Shown here: piece by piece, positions 17,989-27,549 of the stretch
Numbering within the stretch: the stretch's first letter is position 1
Layout: each line of letters begins with the position of its first letter
Assembly (NCBI GenBank): GCA_937888725.1
Contig: CALARE010000092.1
Coordinates: 1-63,877 of the forward strand
DNA: 63,877 bases
Source of the DNA: an uncultured Alphaproteobacteria bacterium
GTDB taxonomy: Bacteria; Pseudomonadota; Alphaproteobacteria; CAAHEQ01; UBA3637
Direction of reading: 5' to 3'
Translations under genes and position numbers: made by a program
The notes under the pieces: model-generated
The model's input: the letters and a program-made list of their open reading frames with translations, nothing else
Database searches by the model: none
What the model was told of the DNA's origin: nothing

Positions 17989-20805
17989 ATGCGGCTATCA
18001 TTACTATTAAAAAAGGCAAAAATTGCATTTAAAACTCAAGTAGATTTTGATGTGAAAGGGATATCTTCAAATTCAAAAGAAATAGCAGAAGATTATATCT
18101 TTGTTCCTCTAAAAGGTGAAAAATCAGATGGTGCACTTTTTATAGAGGAAGCTGTTTCTTCAGGGGCAAAGGTTATTATCGCTGATAGGGAGATAACAAC
18201 AAATGTTCCTGTTATTAAAGTTGATAATTCAAGGGAAACTTTAGCACGCTTATCTTATCTATTATATCCAAGTGAAGATGTTCAAAAATTGGCCGTTACT
18301 GGCACGAATGGAAAGACATCTATTGCATTTTTTACACAGCAATTGCTTGAAAAAATGTCTTGTAAAACAGCGAGCATTGGTACATTAGGTGTGTATGTAA
18401 ATGGGAAACTTGAAAAAGGACAAATGACGACTCCTGATTGTGTGACACTTGCTAAAAAATTAAATTCTCTTAATGCGGAAAAATGTCAGGCTGCAGTGAT
18501 GGAGGCTTCAAGTCATGGTTTGGACCAAAAAAGATTAGATGGTTTAAAATTTAAATCTGCAGGATTTAGTAATTTGACTAGAGATCATCTCGATTATCAT
18601 GGTTCAATGGAGGATTATTTCAAATCAAAATTACGTTTGTTTGAGAGTTTGTTGGCTGATGATGGATTGGCAGTGTTGAATGCGGATGAGGCTGAATTTG
18701 ATGCTATTCGATCTATTTGTTTTAAAAGAAAAATATCTGTTTTTTCTTATGGTTATTGTGGTTTTGATTTAAAAATTGAGCAGTTGCAGGCATTACCAGA
18801 TGGACAATTATTAACACTTAGACACGGTAAAGTGGTGCGTGATATCAAATTGAATGTGTTTGGGTCTTTTCAAGCGTTGAATCTATTGTGTGCTGTTGGT
18901 ATGGCATCTTCACTTGGATATGATGTTGAACGGTTATTGTCATATTTGCCACAATTGAAAGCTCCTAAAGGTAGATTGGATTTAGTTGCGACAAAAAATG
19001 GTGGAAATATATTCGTAGATTATGCCCATACGCCTGATGCGGTTAAAAATGTATTGATGAGTTTACGCCCACATACAAAAGGACGTTTAATCGTTGTGAT
19101 GGGGTGTGGTGGAAATAGAGATACTGGAAAGCGTAGCCTAATGGGAGCCATTGCAAATGAGTTAGCTGATGTTGTTTATATAACGGATGATAATCCACGT
19201 TTTGAAGATTCATCCTTGATACGAAAAAGCATTAAGGATGCTTGTCCAAAGGGTATTGAAATAGCGGATAGACGAGAAGCAATTTGTCAAGCTGTTAAGT
19301 TACTAAAAAATGGGGATACATTGGTTGTTTGTGGTAAGGGGCATGAAACAGGTCAGCTCATTGAGGGGGTATCTTTTCCTTTTGATGATACAGCTGAAGT
19401 TTTGATGGCGGTCAATACACAAAAAGACAAACCAATATGGGATAATTTATCTATTAAAAAAGCTCTTGGGGTTGATACCATTGATTCGTTGGCTATAAGT
19501 GGTATTTCAATTGATACAAGAACGCTTAATCCTGGTGATTTGTTTATAGCACTTAAAGGAGAAAAATTAGATGGTCATCAATTTGTAGCCATGGCTGTTG
19601 AAAAAGGTGCCAGTGCTTGTTTGGTTGATCATTTAATTGATGGCGTTCAAAAAGAAAGACAAATTGTTGTATCTAATACCTTAAAAGCACTTCATCAAAT
19701 GGCGTCTTATGCAAGAAAACAAAGTAAGGCTATTTTTATTGGAATTACAGGTAGCTCGGGAAAAACAACAACAAAAGAAATGCTGAAAACTTGCTTAGAA
19801 ACGCAAGGTATTGTTGGTGCAACAAAGGGGAATTTTAATAATGAGCTTGGCGTACCAATCACATTGGCAAGTTTGCCTGTTGATGCTAAATATGCAATTA
19901 TTGAAATGGGCATGAATCATCAAGGTGAAATTTCAAAATTGACACAAATGGTTAAACCAGATGTTAGTGTTATCACGATGATTGGAACTGCACATCAAGA
20001 ATTTTTTAAATCATCAAAAGAGATTGCTTTAGCAAAAGCTGAAATTTTTGATGGACAAAGAGCTGGAACTTTTGCAATTTTAAATAAAAATTCTCTTTAT
20101 TATGATATATTGGCTGAAAAAGCACATGAAAAAGATTTAAAAATCATATCGTTTGGTGAAACTGATAGTGCAGATATTTATATTAAAAGGTATGAAATAT
20201 CTGATATGTGCAAAATAAAGATGAGTTATAAAAATCAAGATTATAATTATCAGATTCATTTTTTAGGTAAGCATTTTGCAATGAACTCGCTGGCTGTTTT
20301 AGCGGCTGTGGATGCTGTAAATATTCATGTTTTTGAAGTATTAGATGCCATTAGCCAAACAAAACCTATTGCTGGTAGAGGGTTAATGAAAAAGGTGAGT
20401 TTGCCAACAGGTGAAGAAATAACATTAATAGATGATTGTTATAATGCTAATCCAAGTTCAATGCAGGCTTCTTTAAACGTACTCGGCTCTCAAATGGGTG
20501 GAAGACGAATTGCTGTTTTAGGGCAAATGATGGAATTGGGTGATAGTGCTGCAAAAATGCATGCTGATTTGCTTCATTTTATACTCAAAAATAAAATTGA
20601 TAAAGTTTTTACTGTTGGTTGTTTGATGAAGCATTTATATGATATTTTGCCGTCATCAATAAGAGGAAAACACGTTGAAACAGTACAGGAATTAATAAGA
20701 GTTTTGCCCTCAAAATTAATCGAAAATGATATTGTGTTGGTTAAAGGCTCTAACTCTGTTGGTTTAAATAAAATTGTTAACTTGTTTAATAATAGTGCTA
20801 TTTAG
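17989..20805 (+). CDS. murE-murF: Bifunctional MurE-MurF ligase fusion
   Basis: One 938-residue frame carries two Mur ligases. Residues 1 to about 478 are MurE, which adds meso-diaminopimelate to UDP-MurNAc-L-Ala-D-Glu: ATP loop TGTNGKTS (104-111), EASSHGLDQ, and DNPR (about 401-404) that marks DAP specificity. Residues from about 479 are MurF, which adds D-Ala-D-Ala: a second ATP loop TGSSGKTTT (about 587), EMGMNHQGEI and DDCYNANPSSM. No stop or frameshift lies at the junction. The usual order murE then murF is kept, so gene fusion in place is the simplest origin. Confidence 0.95.
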   Translation: MRLSLLLKKAKIAFKTQVDFDVKGISSNSKEIAEDYIFVPLKGEKSDGALFIEEAVSSGAKVIIADREITTNVPVIKVDNSRETLARLSYLLYPSEDVQKLAVTGTNGKTSIAFFTQQLLEKMSCKTASIGTLGVYVNGKLEKGQMTTPDCVTLAKKLNSLNAEKCQAAVMEASSHGLDQKRLDGLKFKSAGFSNLTRDHLDYHGSMEDYFKSKLRLFESLLADDGLAVLNADEAEFDAIRSICFKRKISVFSYGYCGFDLKIEQLQALPDGQLLTLRHGKVVRDIKLNVFGSFQALNLLCAVGMASSLGYDVERLLSYLPQLKAPKGRLDLVATKNGGNIFVDYAHTPDAVKNVLMSLRPHTKGRLIVVMGCGGNRDTGKRSLMGAIANELADVVYITDDNPRFEDSSLIRKSIKDACPKGIEIADRREAICQAVKLLKNGDTLVVCGKGHETGQLIEGVSFPFDDTAEVLMAVNTQKDKPIWDNLSIKKALGVDTIDSLAISGISIDTRTLNPGDLFIALKGEKLDGHQFVAMAVEKGASACLVDHLIDGVQKERQIVVSNTLKALHQMASYARKQSKAIFIGITGSSGKTTTKEMLKTCLETQGIVGATKGNFNNELGVPITLASLPVDAKYAIIEMGMNHQGEISKLTQMVKPDVSVITMIGTAHQEFFKSSKEIALAKAEIFDGQRAGTFAILNKNSLYYDILAEKAHEKDLKIISFGETDSADIYIKRYEISDMCKIKMSYKNQDYNYQIHFLGKHFAMNSLAVLAAVDAVNIHVFEVLDAISQTKPIAGRGLMKKVSLPTGEEITLIDDCYNANPSSMQASLNVLGSQMGGRRIAVLGQMMELGDSAAKMHADLLHFILKNKIDKVFTVGCLMKHLYDILPSSIRGKHVETVQELIRVLPSKLIENDIVLVKGSNSVGLNKIVNLFNNSAI

Positions 20806-20817
20806 TAGGAGAAAAGA

Positions 20818-21900
20818 ATGTTGTATTTATTATCACTGTTGTCGGATAAATTAAGTGTTTTGAATATTTTTAAGTATATTACATTTCGTACAGGTGGTGC
20901 ACTTGCAACATCATTTATTATTATGATTATTTGTGGACCTGCGTTTATTCGTTGGTTAAAGCAAAAACAAGGGGAGGGGCAACCCATTAGAACAGATGGT
21001 CCAGAAACACATTTTAAAAAAAGAGGAACGCCTTGTATGGGGGGATTATTAATTATTGTTGCTATATTAATCTCAGCCTTATTATGGGCACAGTTGACAA
21101 ATCCATACATATGGGTCCTTGTTTTTGTTTTGTCGGGGTTTGGGTTGGCTGGTTTTTTTGATGATTATAAAAAACTAACACAAAACAGTTCAAAAGGCAT
21201 TTCTGCAAAACATAAATTAATGTTGCAATTTTTTATCAGTTTGATTGCTTGTGTTGCGATGATTTGTCTTGAAAAAGGGCCAATGGGTACAACCTTGACT
21301 ATTCCATTTTTTAAAGAGGCTTCTATTGACTTAATGTATTTTTATATTCCATTTGTTTTGCTTGTGATGGTTGGTAGCTCAAATGCCGTCAATTTAACAG
21401 ATGGTTTAGATGGATTAGTTTCATTGCCTGTTATTATGTGCTGTTTTGTTTTTATGGTGATTGCATATTTGGTAGGTAGAGTTGATTACAGTACATATTT
21501 ACACATCCATTATGTCGCAAATGCTGGTGAAATGGCTGTTTTTTGTGGTGCAGTTATTGGGGCCACACTTGGCTTTTTATGGTTTAATGCACATCCAGCA
21601 CAAGTCTTTATGGGAGATACAGGATCATTAGCTTTGGGGGGTGTTTTAGGAGCTTTAAGTGTTGCGACAAAACAAGAGTTATTATTGGCGATTGCTGGTG
21701 GTATTTTTGTGGCAGAGGCACTCTCTGATATTATACAAGTTGGGTCTTATAAATTAAGAAAAAAACGCGTTTTCTTAATGGCACCATTGCATCATCATTT
21801 TGAAAAGAAGGGCTGGTCAGAAACAACAGTTGTTGTTCGATTTTGGATTATTTCAGTTCTTTTGGCAATTATTGCTTTATCAACCTTAAAAATTCGATAG
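20818..21900 (+). CDS. mraY: Phospho-N-acetylmuramoyl-pentapeptide-transferase
   Basis: A 360-residue polytopic membrane enzyme with about ten hydrophobic segments that moves phospho-MurNAc-pentapeptide to undecaprenyl phosphate, forming lipid I. Signatures include FFDDYKKLT with the catalytic Asp pair, NLTDGLDGL, FMGDTGSLALGG and the MAPLHHHFEKKGW histidine motif. A TAGGAG site precedes the ATG. It follows the murE-murF fusion by 12 bp. The next gene is ftsW, with no murD between. Confidence 0.97.
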   Translation: MLYLLSLLSDKLSVLNIFKYITFRTGGALATSFIIMIICGPAFIRWLKQKQGEGQPIRTDGPETHFKKRGTPCMGGLLIIVAILISALLWAQLTNPYIWVLVFVLSGFGLAGFFDDYKKLTQNSSKGISAKHKLMLQFFISLIACVAMICLEKGPMGTTLTIPFFKEASIDLMYFYIPFVLLVMVGSSNAVNLTDGLDGLVSLPVIMCCFVFMVIAYLVGRVDYSTYLHIHYVANAGEMAVFCGAVIGATLGFLWFNAHPAQVFMGDTGSLALGGVLGALSVATKQELLLAIAGGIFVAEALSDIIQVGSYKLRKKRVFLMAPLHHHFEKKGWSETTVVVRFWIISVLLAIIALSTLKIR

Positions 21901-21909
21901 GAGCAACAA

Positions 21910-23037
21910 ATGGCAAAGCTTTTTAATCGAGCAAGAAGTTTTATTTCAGAGCGGTTTCGTGATATTAATCGCCAGTTGCTTTATGGAGCTGCGATTTTGA
22001 TATTATACGGCATTTTTTTGATTTTTGCGGCGAGTCCAGGAGTTGCTTATCGAACAAATAGAGAAACATTTTATTTTATTAATCGGCAACTTGTTTTCTT
22101 GTTTCCTGCTATTTTAGTCTTATTTACAACAGCTTTTTTATCGTTTCAACAAATTAGACGGTTATCTTTTTTGGTACTGGTTGGTTCATTAATTTGTATG
22201 ATTTATGTTGTTTTATTTGGAACAGAAATACAAGGGGCAAAAAGATGGTTAAATTTTGTTGGTGTTGGGTTGCAACCATCTGAGTTTGCAAAGCCTTCAT
22301 TCGCGGTTGTAAGTGCTTGGTTGCTGGCTTCTGGGCGGTTGATTAAGCAATTTCCTGGGTATATTTTATCAATTATTTTATATGCGTTTGTCGCACTTTT
22401 ACTTCTTTGCCAACCTGATATTGGTATGCTTGCAACAGTTACTGGTATGTTTGGCGTTCAATTATTTTTGTCAGGTATCCCAATGATGCTGGTTTTAGTA
22501 TTAGGTGGTGGTGTTATTTCATTAGCCGTATTTGCGTATTTTACATTTGACCATGTTCATACGCGTGTTAATCGATTTTTTAATCCCATAGAGGGACAAG
22601 AAGCGTATCAAGTTGAAAAGTCGATGGAAACACTTCAAAATGCTGGTTGGTTTGGTAAAGGCCCAGGTGAAGGAATCGTGAAATATGAACTTCCAGATGC
22701 ACATACAGATTTTATTTTGGCGGTTTCTGCTGAGGAATTTGGTTTTATCTTAACAGCTTTGCTTGTTTGTGTATTTGCGTTTATTGTTTTGAAAGGGTTT
22801 CGTATTCTTCGTCAAACAAATAATCATTTTTGTCAAATTGCCGTTGCAGGACTGTTGACACAAATTGCAATTCAAGCTATTGTGAATATGGGGTCAACAT
22901 TAAATATGTTGCCAACAAAAGGAATGACCTTGCCATTTATTTCATATGGTGGATCTTCTTTGGTATCGATTGGGTTTGCGTTTGGTATAATTTTGGGTTT
23001 AACAAGATGTCATACGCTTTCTCGTGGGTTGGAGTAA
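21910..23037 (+). CDS. ftsW: Peptidoglycan glycosyltransferase FtsW
   Basis: A 375-residue SEDS-family membrane protein with about ten hydrophobic segments that polymerises lipid II at the septum with FtsI. It has GAKRWLNF, QPSEFAKP, CQPDIG and the C-terminal PFISYGGSS signature. An ATAGGAGCAAC site overlaps the mraY stop region. In most dcw clusters murD lies immediately before this gene; here mraY does, 9 bp away. Confidence 0.96.
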   Translation: MAKLFNRARSFISERFRDINRQLLYGAAILILYGIFLIFAASPGVAYRTNRETFYFINRQLVFLFPAILVLFTTAFLSFQQIRRLSFLVLVGSLICMIYVVLFGTEIQGAKRWLNFVGVGLQPSEFAKPSFAVVSAWLLASGRLIKQFPGYILSIILYAFVALLLLCQPDIGMLATVTGMFGVQLFLSGIPMMLVLVLGGGVISLAVFAYFTFDHVHTRVNRFFNPIEGQEAYQVEKSMETLQNAGWFGKGPGEGIVKYELPDAHTDFILAVSAEEFGFILTALLVCVFAFIVLKGFRILRQTNNHFCQIAVAGLLTQIAIQAIVNMGSTLNMLPTKGMTLPFISYGGSSLVSIGFAFGIILGLTRCHTLSRGLE

Positions 23038-23058
23038 TTAGACGAAAGGATATATAAA

Positions 23059-24201
23059 ATGGGACATAAACGTTTTAGAAATAAGGATAAAAAATCTCAC
23101 GAAAAGCAATTTAAAAAAGCCCCCCTTGTTGTTGTAACAACAGGTGGCAGTGGTGGACATATTTTCCCTGCCGAAGCAATTTGTGGAGCTTTGATACAAA
23201 AAGGGTATCAAGTTGCTTTTGTAACCGATAAAAGAGGAAAGACCTTTGCCTCATTGCCTGGGGTTCAAACATATAAATTGATGTCTGAAGCTGTAGCAAG
23301 AAGAACTTTTTTTAATAAAATCATTGCTGTTATAAAATTATTTTTTGGTGCGGCACAAGCACTTCGGTTATTACAAAAATTAAAACCTGAGGCGGTTATT
23401 GGGGTTGGCGGTTATGCATCTTTTCCAGCTGTTTTGGCAGCACATTTATGGGGAATACCTGTCGTTTTGCATGAACAAAATGCTGTTTTGGGACGTGCTA
23501 ATCGTATTTTAGCAAAGGGTTCTCGTTTAATTGCAACCTCATTTAGTCCAACAAAAAGAGTCCCAGCAAATTTAAAGCAGTTGCGTGTGGGAATGCCTGC
23601 TCGACATAAGATTTTAGAAAAGGAACATTCCTCTTATCCACCTCATGAAGATACCTTTCATTTGCTTGTTTTTGGGGGAAGCCAAGGAGCCTCTTTCTTT
23701 AGTAGAATATTTCCCGAAGTATTGTTGCAGTTACCTGAGGAGTTGAAAAAGAAATTGGTTTTGACACAACAGGCTCGTCCTGAAGATTTGGAATATGTGC
23801 GGGCAATATATAAAGGTCAACCATTTGTAAAGGTTACAGTTGAATCTTTCTTTGACAATATGCCAGAATTATTAGCTGATTCTAATTTGATTGTATCAAG
23901 AGGCGGTGCCTCAACGATTACAGAGTTGGAAGTCATTGGGCGTCCTGCAATGATTGTGCCGTTACCCACAGCAGCAGATGATCATCAAACAGAAAATGCG
24001 GCTCAGTTTTGTGACAGTGGAGCAGGGTGGTTAATTCCTGAAAAAGGATTTAATTCCTTGCGTGTTGCTGAAAGGCTTGCATGTTTAATGACAAATAAAG
24101 ATGAATTAACAATTGCGGCAAAACAAGCATATAATCGAGCTATGCCAAAAGCTGCTGAAATGATTGTTGATGCTGTGACAAATATTATTGAAAAAAAGTA
24201 G
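23059..24201 (+). CDS. murG: UDP-N-acetylglucosamine transferase MurG
   Basis: A 380-residue GT-B enzyme that adds GlcNAc to lipid I on the inner membrane face. It contains TTGGSGGHIFPAEAI, GVGGYASFPAV, LHEQNAVLGRAN, GGSQGA and the C-terminal SRGGASTITELE UDP-binding block. The first 24 residues are a lysine-rich extension before the glycine loop, longer than usual, but GAAAGGAT supports this ATG. It is part of the dcw operon. Confidence 0.97.
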   Translation: MGHKRFRNKDKKSHEKQFKKAPLVVVTTGGSGGHIFPAEAICGALIQKGYQVAFVTDKRGKTFASLPGVQTYKLMSEAVARRTFFNKIIAVIKLFFGAAQALRLLQKLKPEAVIGVGGYASFPAVLAAHLWGIPVVLHEQNAVLGRANRILAKGSRLIATSFSPTKRVPANLKQLRVGMPARHKILEKEHSSYPPHEDTFHLLVFGGSQGASFFSRIFPEVLLQLPEELKKKLVLTQQARPEDLEYVRAIYKGQPFVKVTVESFFDNMPELLADSNLIVSRGGASTITELEVIGRPAMIVPLPTAADDHQTENAAQFCDSGAGWLIPEKGFNSLRVAERLACLMTNKDELTIAAKQAYNRAMPKAAEMIVDAVTNIIEKK

Positions 24202-24216
24202 TCTAGGAAGTTGAAA

Positions 24217-25611
24217 ATGAAATTATCTTGTCCGTTAAAAAAGATTCATTTTATTGGGATTGGTGGTATTGGTATGAGTGCAATTGCTGAAATGCTTGAT
24301 GATTTGGGCCTTTCAGTACAAGGTTCCGATTCAAAAGAAAGTGCCAATACAATGCGTGTTCGTAAAAGTGGGATTCCTGTTTTTATCGGACATAGAAAAG
24401 AAAATTTAAAAGGTGTTGATGCCGTTGTCATTTCAAGTGCGATAAAACCTGATAATCCAGAGTTGGAAGAAGCAAGAAAGCTGGGCATCCCTGTTGGTCA
24501 TCGTTCAGAAATGTTGGCTGAAATTTTAAATTATAAACGTAGTATTTGTATCTCAGGAACGCATGGAAAAACAACAACATCTTCATTGTTGGCGAGTATT
24601 TTAATGCAGGCAAAAATGAATCCCAGCTTTGTTATTGGTGGGATTTTAAATTCCCAGTCATCAAATGCAAGATTAGGAAAAGGGGATTATGTTGTTGTTG
24701 AAGCAGATGAATCCGACGGTTCTTTTTTGAAGTTGCCAACAACGATAAGTATCGTAACAAATATTGACCCAGAACATATGGATCATTACAAAACATTTGA
24801 TAATATGAAAAAAGCGTACGAGCTTTTTATAAAAAATACAGCTTTTTATGGATTTTCCGTTGTTTGTACTGATCATCAGGTTGTTAGAGAGGTTATTTCA
24901 GAAATTGAGACGAGACGCATTATTTCTTATGGCTTAAATAAAGCCGCTGATGTGCATGCTGACCATATAAGAACAACTAAAAATGGGATTATGTTTGATG
25001 TTTTTGTGCGTCATGATAATAAATTTAAAAAGATAAAAGATGTAAAGCTTGCAATGTTTGGAAAACATAACGTGCTAAATGCATTGGCAGCCATTGCGGT
25101 GGCTTTAAGATTAGGGATTAAAGAAACAGTAATTAAAAAAGCACTTGCCCATTTTGAAGGAATACAACGACGCTTGACTTTAAGAGGGTGCTTGTCAAAT
25201 GTGAATATCTATGACGATTACGCCCATCACCCAATTGAAATTGCAGCAACATTAAAAGCTGTCAAAGAATCGATACAAGGCAAAATTGTAGCTGTGTTTC
25301 AACCGCATCGCTATACTAGATTTCGTGATTTATGGGATGAATTTTTAACTTGTTTTGACTCGGCGGATGAAGTTTATGTGATGGATGTTTATGGGGCAGG
25401 CGAATCATTGATTGCGGGAGTAACAGCACCTTCATTTGCAGAGGTATTGAACGCAAAAGGGAAAAAAGTATTCTATATGCCGACAATTGAGAGTGTTAAG
25501 ACAATTGTACACAATTTAACAAAAGAAGATGCAATTGTTTGTTTGGGTGCTGGTTCAATTTCATCTGAAATTACGCAATTATTAAAAAAAGAGAAAGGAC
25601 TTAAAAAATAA
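24217..25611 (+). CDS. murC: UDP-N-acetylmuramate--L-alanine ligase
   Basis: A 464-residue ligase that adds the first amino acid of the stem peptide. It shows the N-terminal IGIGGIGMSAIAEML, the ATP loop SGTHGKTTTSS, the VEADESDGSFL block and DDYAHHPIEI. I chose ATG 24217 with AGGAAG upstream; a TTG two codons earlier would overlap that site. The last base of the stop is the first base of the murB ATG. Confidence 0.97.
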   Translation: MKLSCPLKKIHFIGIGGIGMSAIAEMLDDLGLSVQGSDSKESANTMRVRKSGIPVFIGHRKENLKGVDAVVISSAIKPDNPELEEARKLGIPVGHRSEMLAEILNYKRSICISGTHGKTTTSSLLASILMQAKMNPSFVIGGILNSQSSNARLGKGDYVVVEADESDGSFLKLPTTISIVTNIDPEHMDHYKTFDNMKKAYELFIKNTAFYGFSVVCTDHQVVREVISEIETRRIISYGLNKAADVHADHIRTTKNGIMFDVFVRHDNKFKKIKDVKLAMFGKHNVLNALAAIAVALRLGIKETVIKKALAHFEGIQRRLTLRGCLSNVNIYDDYAHHPIEIAATLKAVKESIQGKIVAVFQPHRYTRFRDLWDEFLTCFDSADEVYVMDVYGAGESLIAGVTAPSFAEVLNAKGKKVFYMPTIESVKTIVHNLTKEDAIVCLGAGSISSEITQLLKKEKGLKK

Positions 25612-26564
25612 TGTGTAAAGGTTTTTTTAATCGTATTTGGAAAAGAAAAAATCAATTCCCATCTATTGAAAAGTCTTTGCCAGCTGTTCGTGGTAAATTA
25701 TCTTTCAATGAACCATTATCCAAAAAAAATTGGTTTGGTGTTGGTGGGGATGCACAAGTTTATTTTGAACCGCAAGATATTGCAGATTTAAAGTCCTTTG
25801 TTATGCAATTAAATGGTATTCCTATAACTGTTTTAGGTGCGGGGAGTAATGTTTTAATCAGAGATGGTGGCATTCCTGGTGTTACTATTCGCTTAGGCAA
25901 AAACTTTTCTAAAGTAGAGGTTGAAGACAACAAACTTATCTGTAAAGCAGGAGCTCTTGTTATGGAGGTTTCTCGCATTGCTGAAAAAAATTGCATCAGC
26001 GGATTTGAATTTTTATGTGGTATTCCTGGTAGCGTCGGTGGCGGTATTCGCATGAATGCTGGTGCTTATGGCTCCTCTATTCATGACTGTTTAATTTCGT
26101 TAACAGTTTTAACAAAAGAGGGGCAAGTTCAAGTGCTGGACAAAGATGAATTAAAAGATTCTTTTGCTTATCGGAAATGTTATTTGCCAAGTGAGTGGAT
26201 TTTTTTAGAGGCAACGTTTGAAGGAAAGAAAGAAACAGATAACTTGGTTATTCATCAAAAAATGCAAGCCAATAAGCAAAAAAGAGAAGCAGGTCAGCCA
26301 ATCGGTGTGCGTACAGCAGGATCTACTTTTAAAAATCCTGAGGGTATTCCTGCATGGCAATTAATTGAGCGAGCAGGGATGAAAAACGCAAAAGTTGGTG
26401 GTGCGTGTGTGAGTTCAAAGCATGCTAATTTTTTAATTAATACAGGAAAGGCAACGGCTAAGGATATTGAAATGCTGGGTGAGAAAATCCGTCAAACCGT
26501 TTTGGAAAAAGAAGGTATTGCATTGGAGTGGGAAGTTAGAAAATTAGGAGTAGATAATGATTAA
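25611..26564 (+). CDS. murB: UDP-N-acetylenolpyruvoylglucosamine reductase
   Basis: A 317-residue FAD enzyme that reduces the enolpyruvyl group to give UDP-MurNAc. It has KKNWFGVGGDAQVYF, the FAD-binding LGAGSNVLIRDGG, GIPGSVGGGIRMNAGAYG with the serine/glycine region, and AGSTFKNPEG, and lacks the long insert of type I E. coli MurB, so it is type II. The start overlaps the murC stop by one base, and the end overlaps ddl by 8 bp. Confidence 0.97.
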   Translation: MCKGFFNRIWKRKNQFPSIEKSLPAVRGKLSFNEPLSKKNWFGVGGDAQVYFEPQDIADLKSFVMQLNGIPITVLGAGSNVLIRDGGIPGVTIRLGKNFSKVEVEDNKLICKAGALVMEVSRIAEKNCISGFEFLCGIPGSVGGGIRMNAGAYGSSIHDCLISLTVLTKEGQVQVLDKDELKDSFAYRKCYLPSEWIFLEATFEGKKETDNLVIHQKMQANKQKREAGQPIGVRTAGSTFKNPEGIPAWQLIERAGMKNAKVGGACVSSKHANFLINTGKATAKDIEMLGEKIRQTVLEKEGIALEWEVRKLGVDND

Positions 26565-27549
26565 AAATTTCCCTGCATTAACAAATGATTTAGATAAACA
26601 ATCTATGGATTTTGCTTGTTTGAAAAAAGAAAAATCGCAGTTAAAAAAGAAACATATCCTACTTCTAGCAGGTGGTATTTCTTCTGAAAGAGAGGTTTCG
26701 CTTGAAAGTGCTTGTTGTGTGCGAAAAGCTCTTTGTGAATTAGGATATCAGGTGACTTTTTATGATGTGATGGACAATGTTGAAAATCTTGTTCAAATAA
26801 TAAAAACAGTAAAGCCTGATTGTGTTTTTAATGCTTTACATGGTGGTTGGGGTGAAAATGGCTGTATACAAGCATTTTTAAATATGATGCAAATTCCTTA
26901 TACACATTCGGGTGTTTTAGCTTCAGCTCTTGCTATGAATAAAGATAAAGCAAAACAGATTGCCAAAGGGTTATCCATAGATGTTCCAAATGGGGTTCTG
27001 GTTGATTCTTCTTTTTTTGAAACGAAAGAAAAAACGGATACTCCTTGTGTGATAAAACCAAATCAAGAAGGTTCATCTGTAGGTGTTTATATTTTAAATG
27101 AAGGGGATATTATTCCGCCAGAAATCACAGAAATAAAGCGTCAGTACCTTATTGAGGAATATATTCAGGGGCGAGAACTTTCAGTTGCTGTGATGGATGA
27201 TGGGCCATTAGGTATTATTGAAATTGTCCCCAAAAATGGTTTTTATGATTATGAACATAAATATAAAGATGGAATGACCAGTCATATTGAACCAACCAAT
27301 TTGTCGCTTGAAGTTATGGATAAATTGAGGCATAATGCCTATAAAATGCATCAAGCTTTGGGATGTAAAGGTGTTTCAAGAAGTGACTTTAGATATGATG
27401 AAGAAAGCGGGCGGGTTGTATTTTTAGAATTAAATGCAAATCCAGGGATGACCAATTTATCATTGGTTCCAGAAATGGCATTGCAAAAAGGTATCTCGTA
27501 TCATAAGTTAGTTGATATACTAATCGAAAAGGCGGATTTTGAAAGATGA
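26557..27549 (+). CDS. ddl: D-alanine--D-alanine ligase
   Basis: A 330-residue ATP-grasp enzyme supplying D-Ala-D-Ala to MurF. Visible motifs are LLAGGISSEREVSLES, ALHGGWGENGCIQ, KPNQEGSSVGV and LNANPGMTNLSLVP. About 30 residues precede the usual start of the fold, but a TTAGGAG site supports ATG 26557, and the start lies within the end of murB. The 3' end overlaps ftsQ by 4 bp (ATGA). Confidence 0.96.
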   Translation: MIKNFPALTNDLDKQSMDFACLKKEKSQLKKKHILLLAGGISSEREVSLESACCVRKALCELGYQVTFYDVMDNVENLVQIIKTVKPDCVFNALHGGWGENGCIQAFLNMMQIPYTHSGVLASALAMNKDKAKQIAKGLSIDVPNGVLVDSSFFETKEKTDTPCVIKPNQEGSSVGVYILNEGDIIPPEITEIKRQYLIEEYIQGRELSVAVMDDGPLGIIEIVPKNGFYDYEHKYKDGMTSHIEPTNLSLEVMDKLRHNAYKMHQALGCKGVSRSDFRYDEESGRVVFLELNANPGMTNLSLVPEMALQKGISYHKLVDILIEKADFER

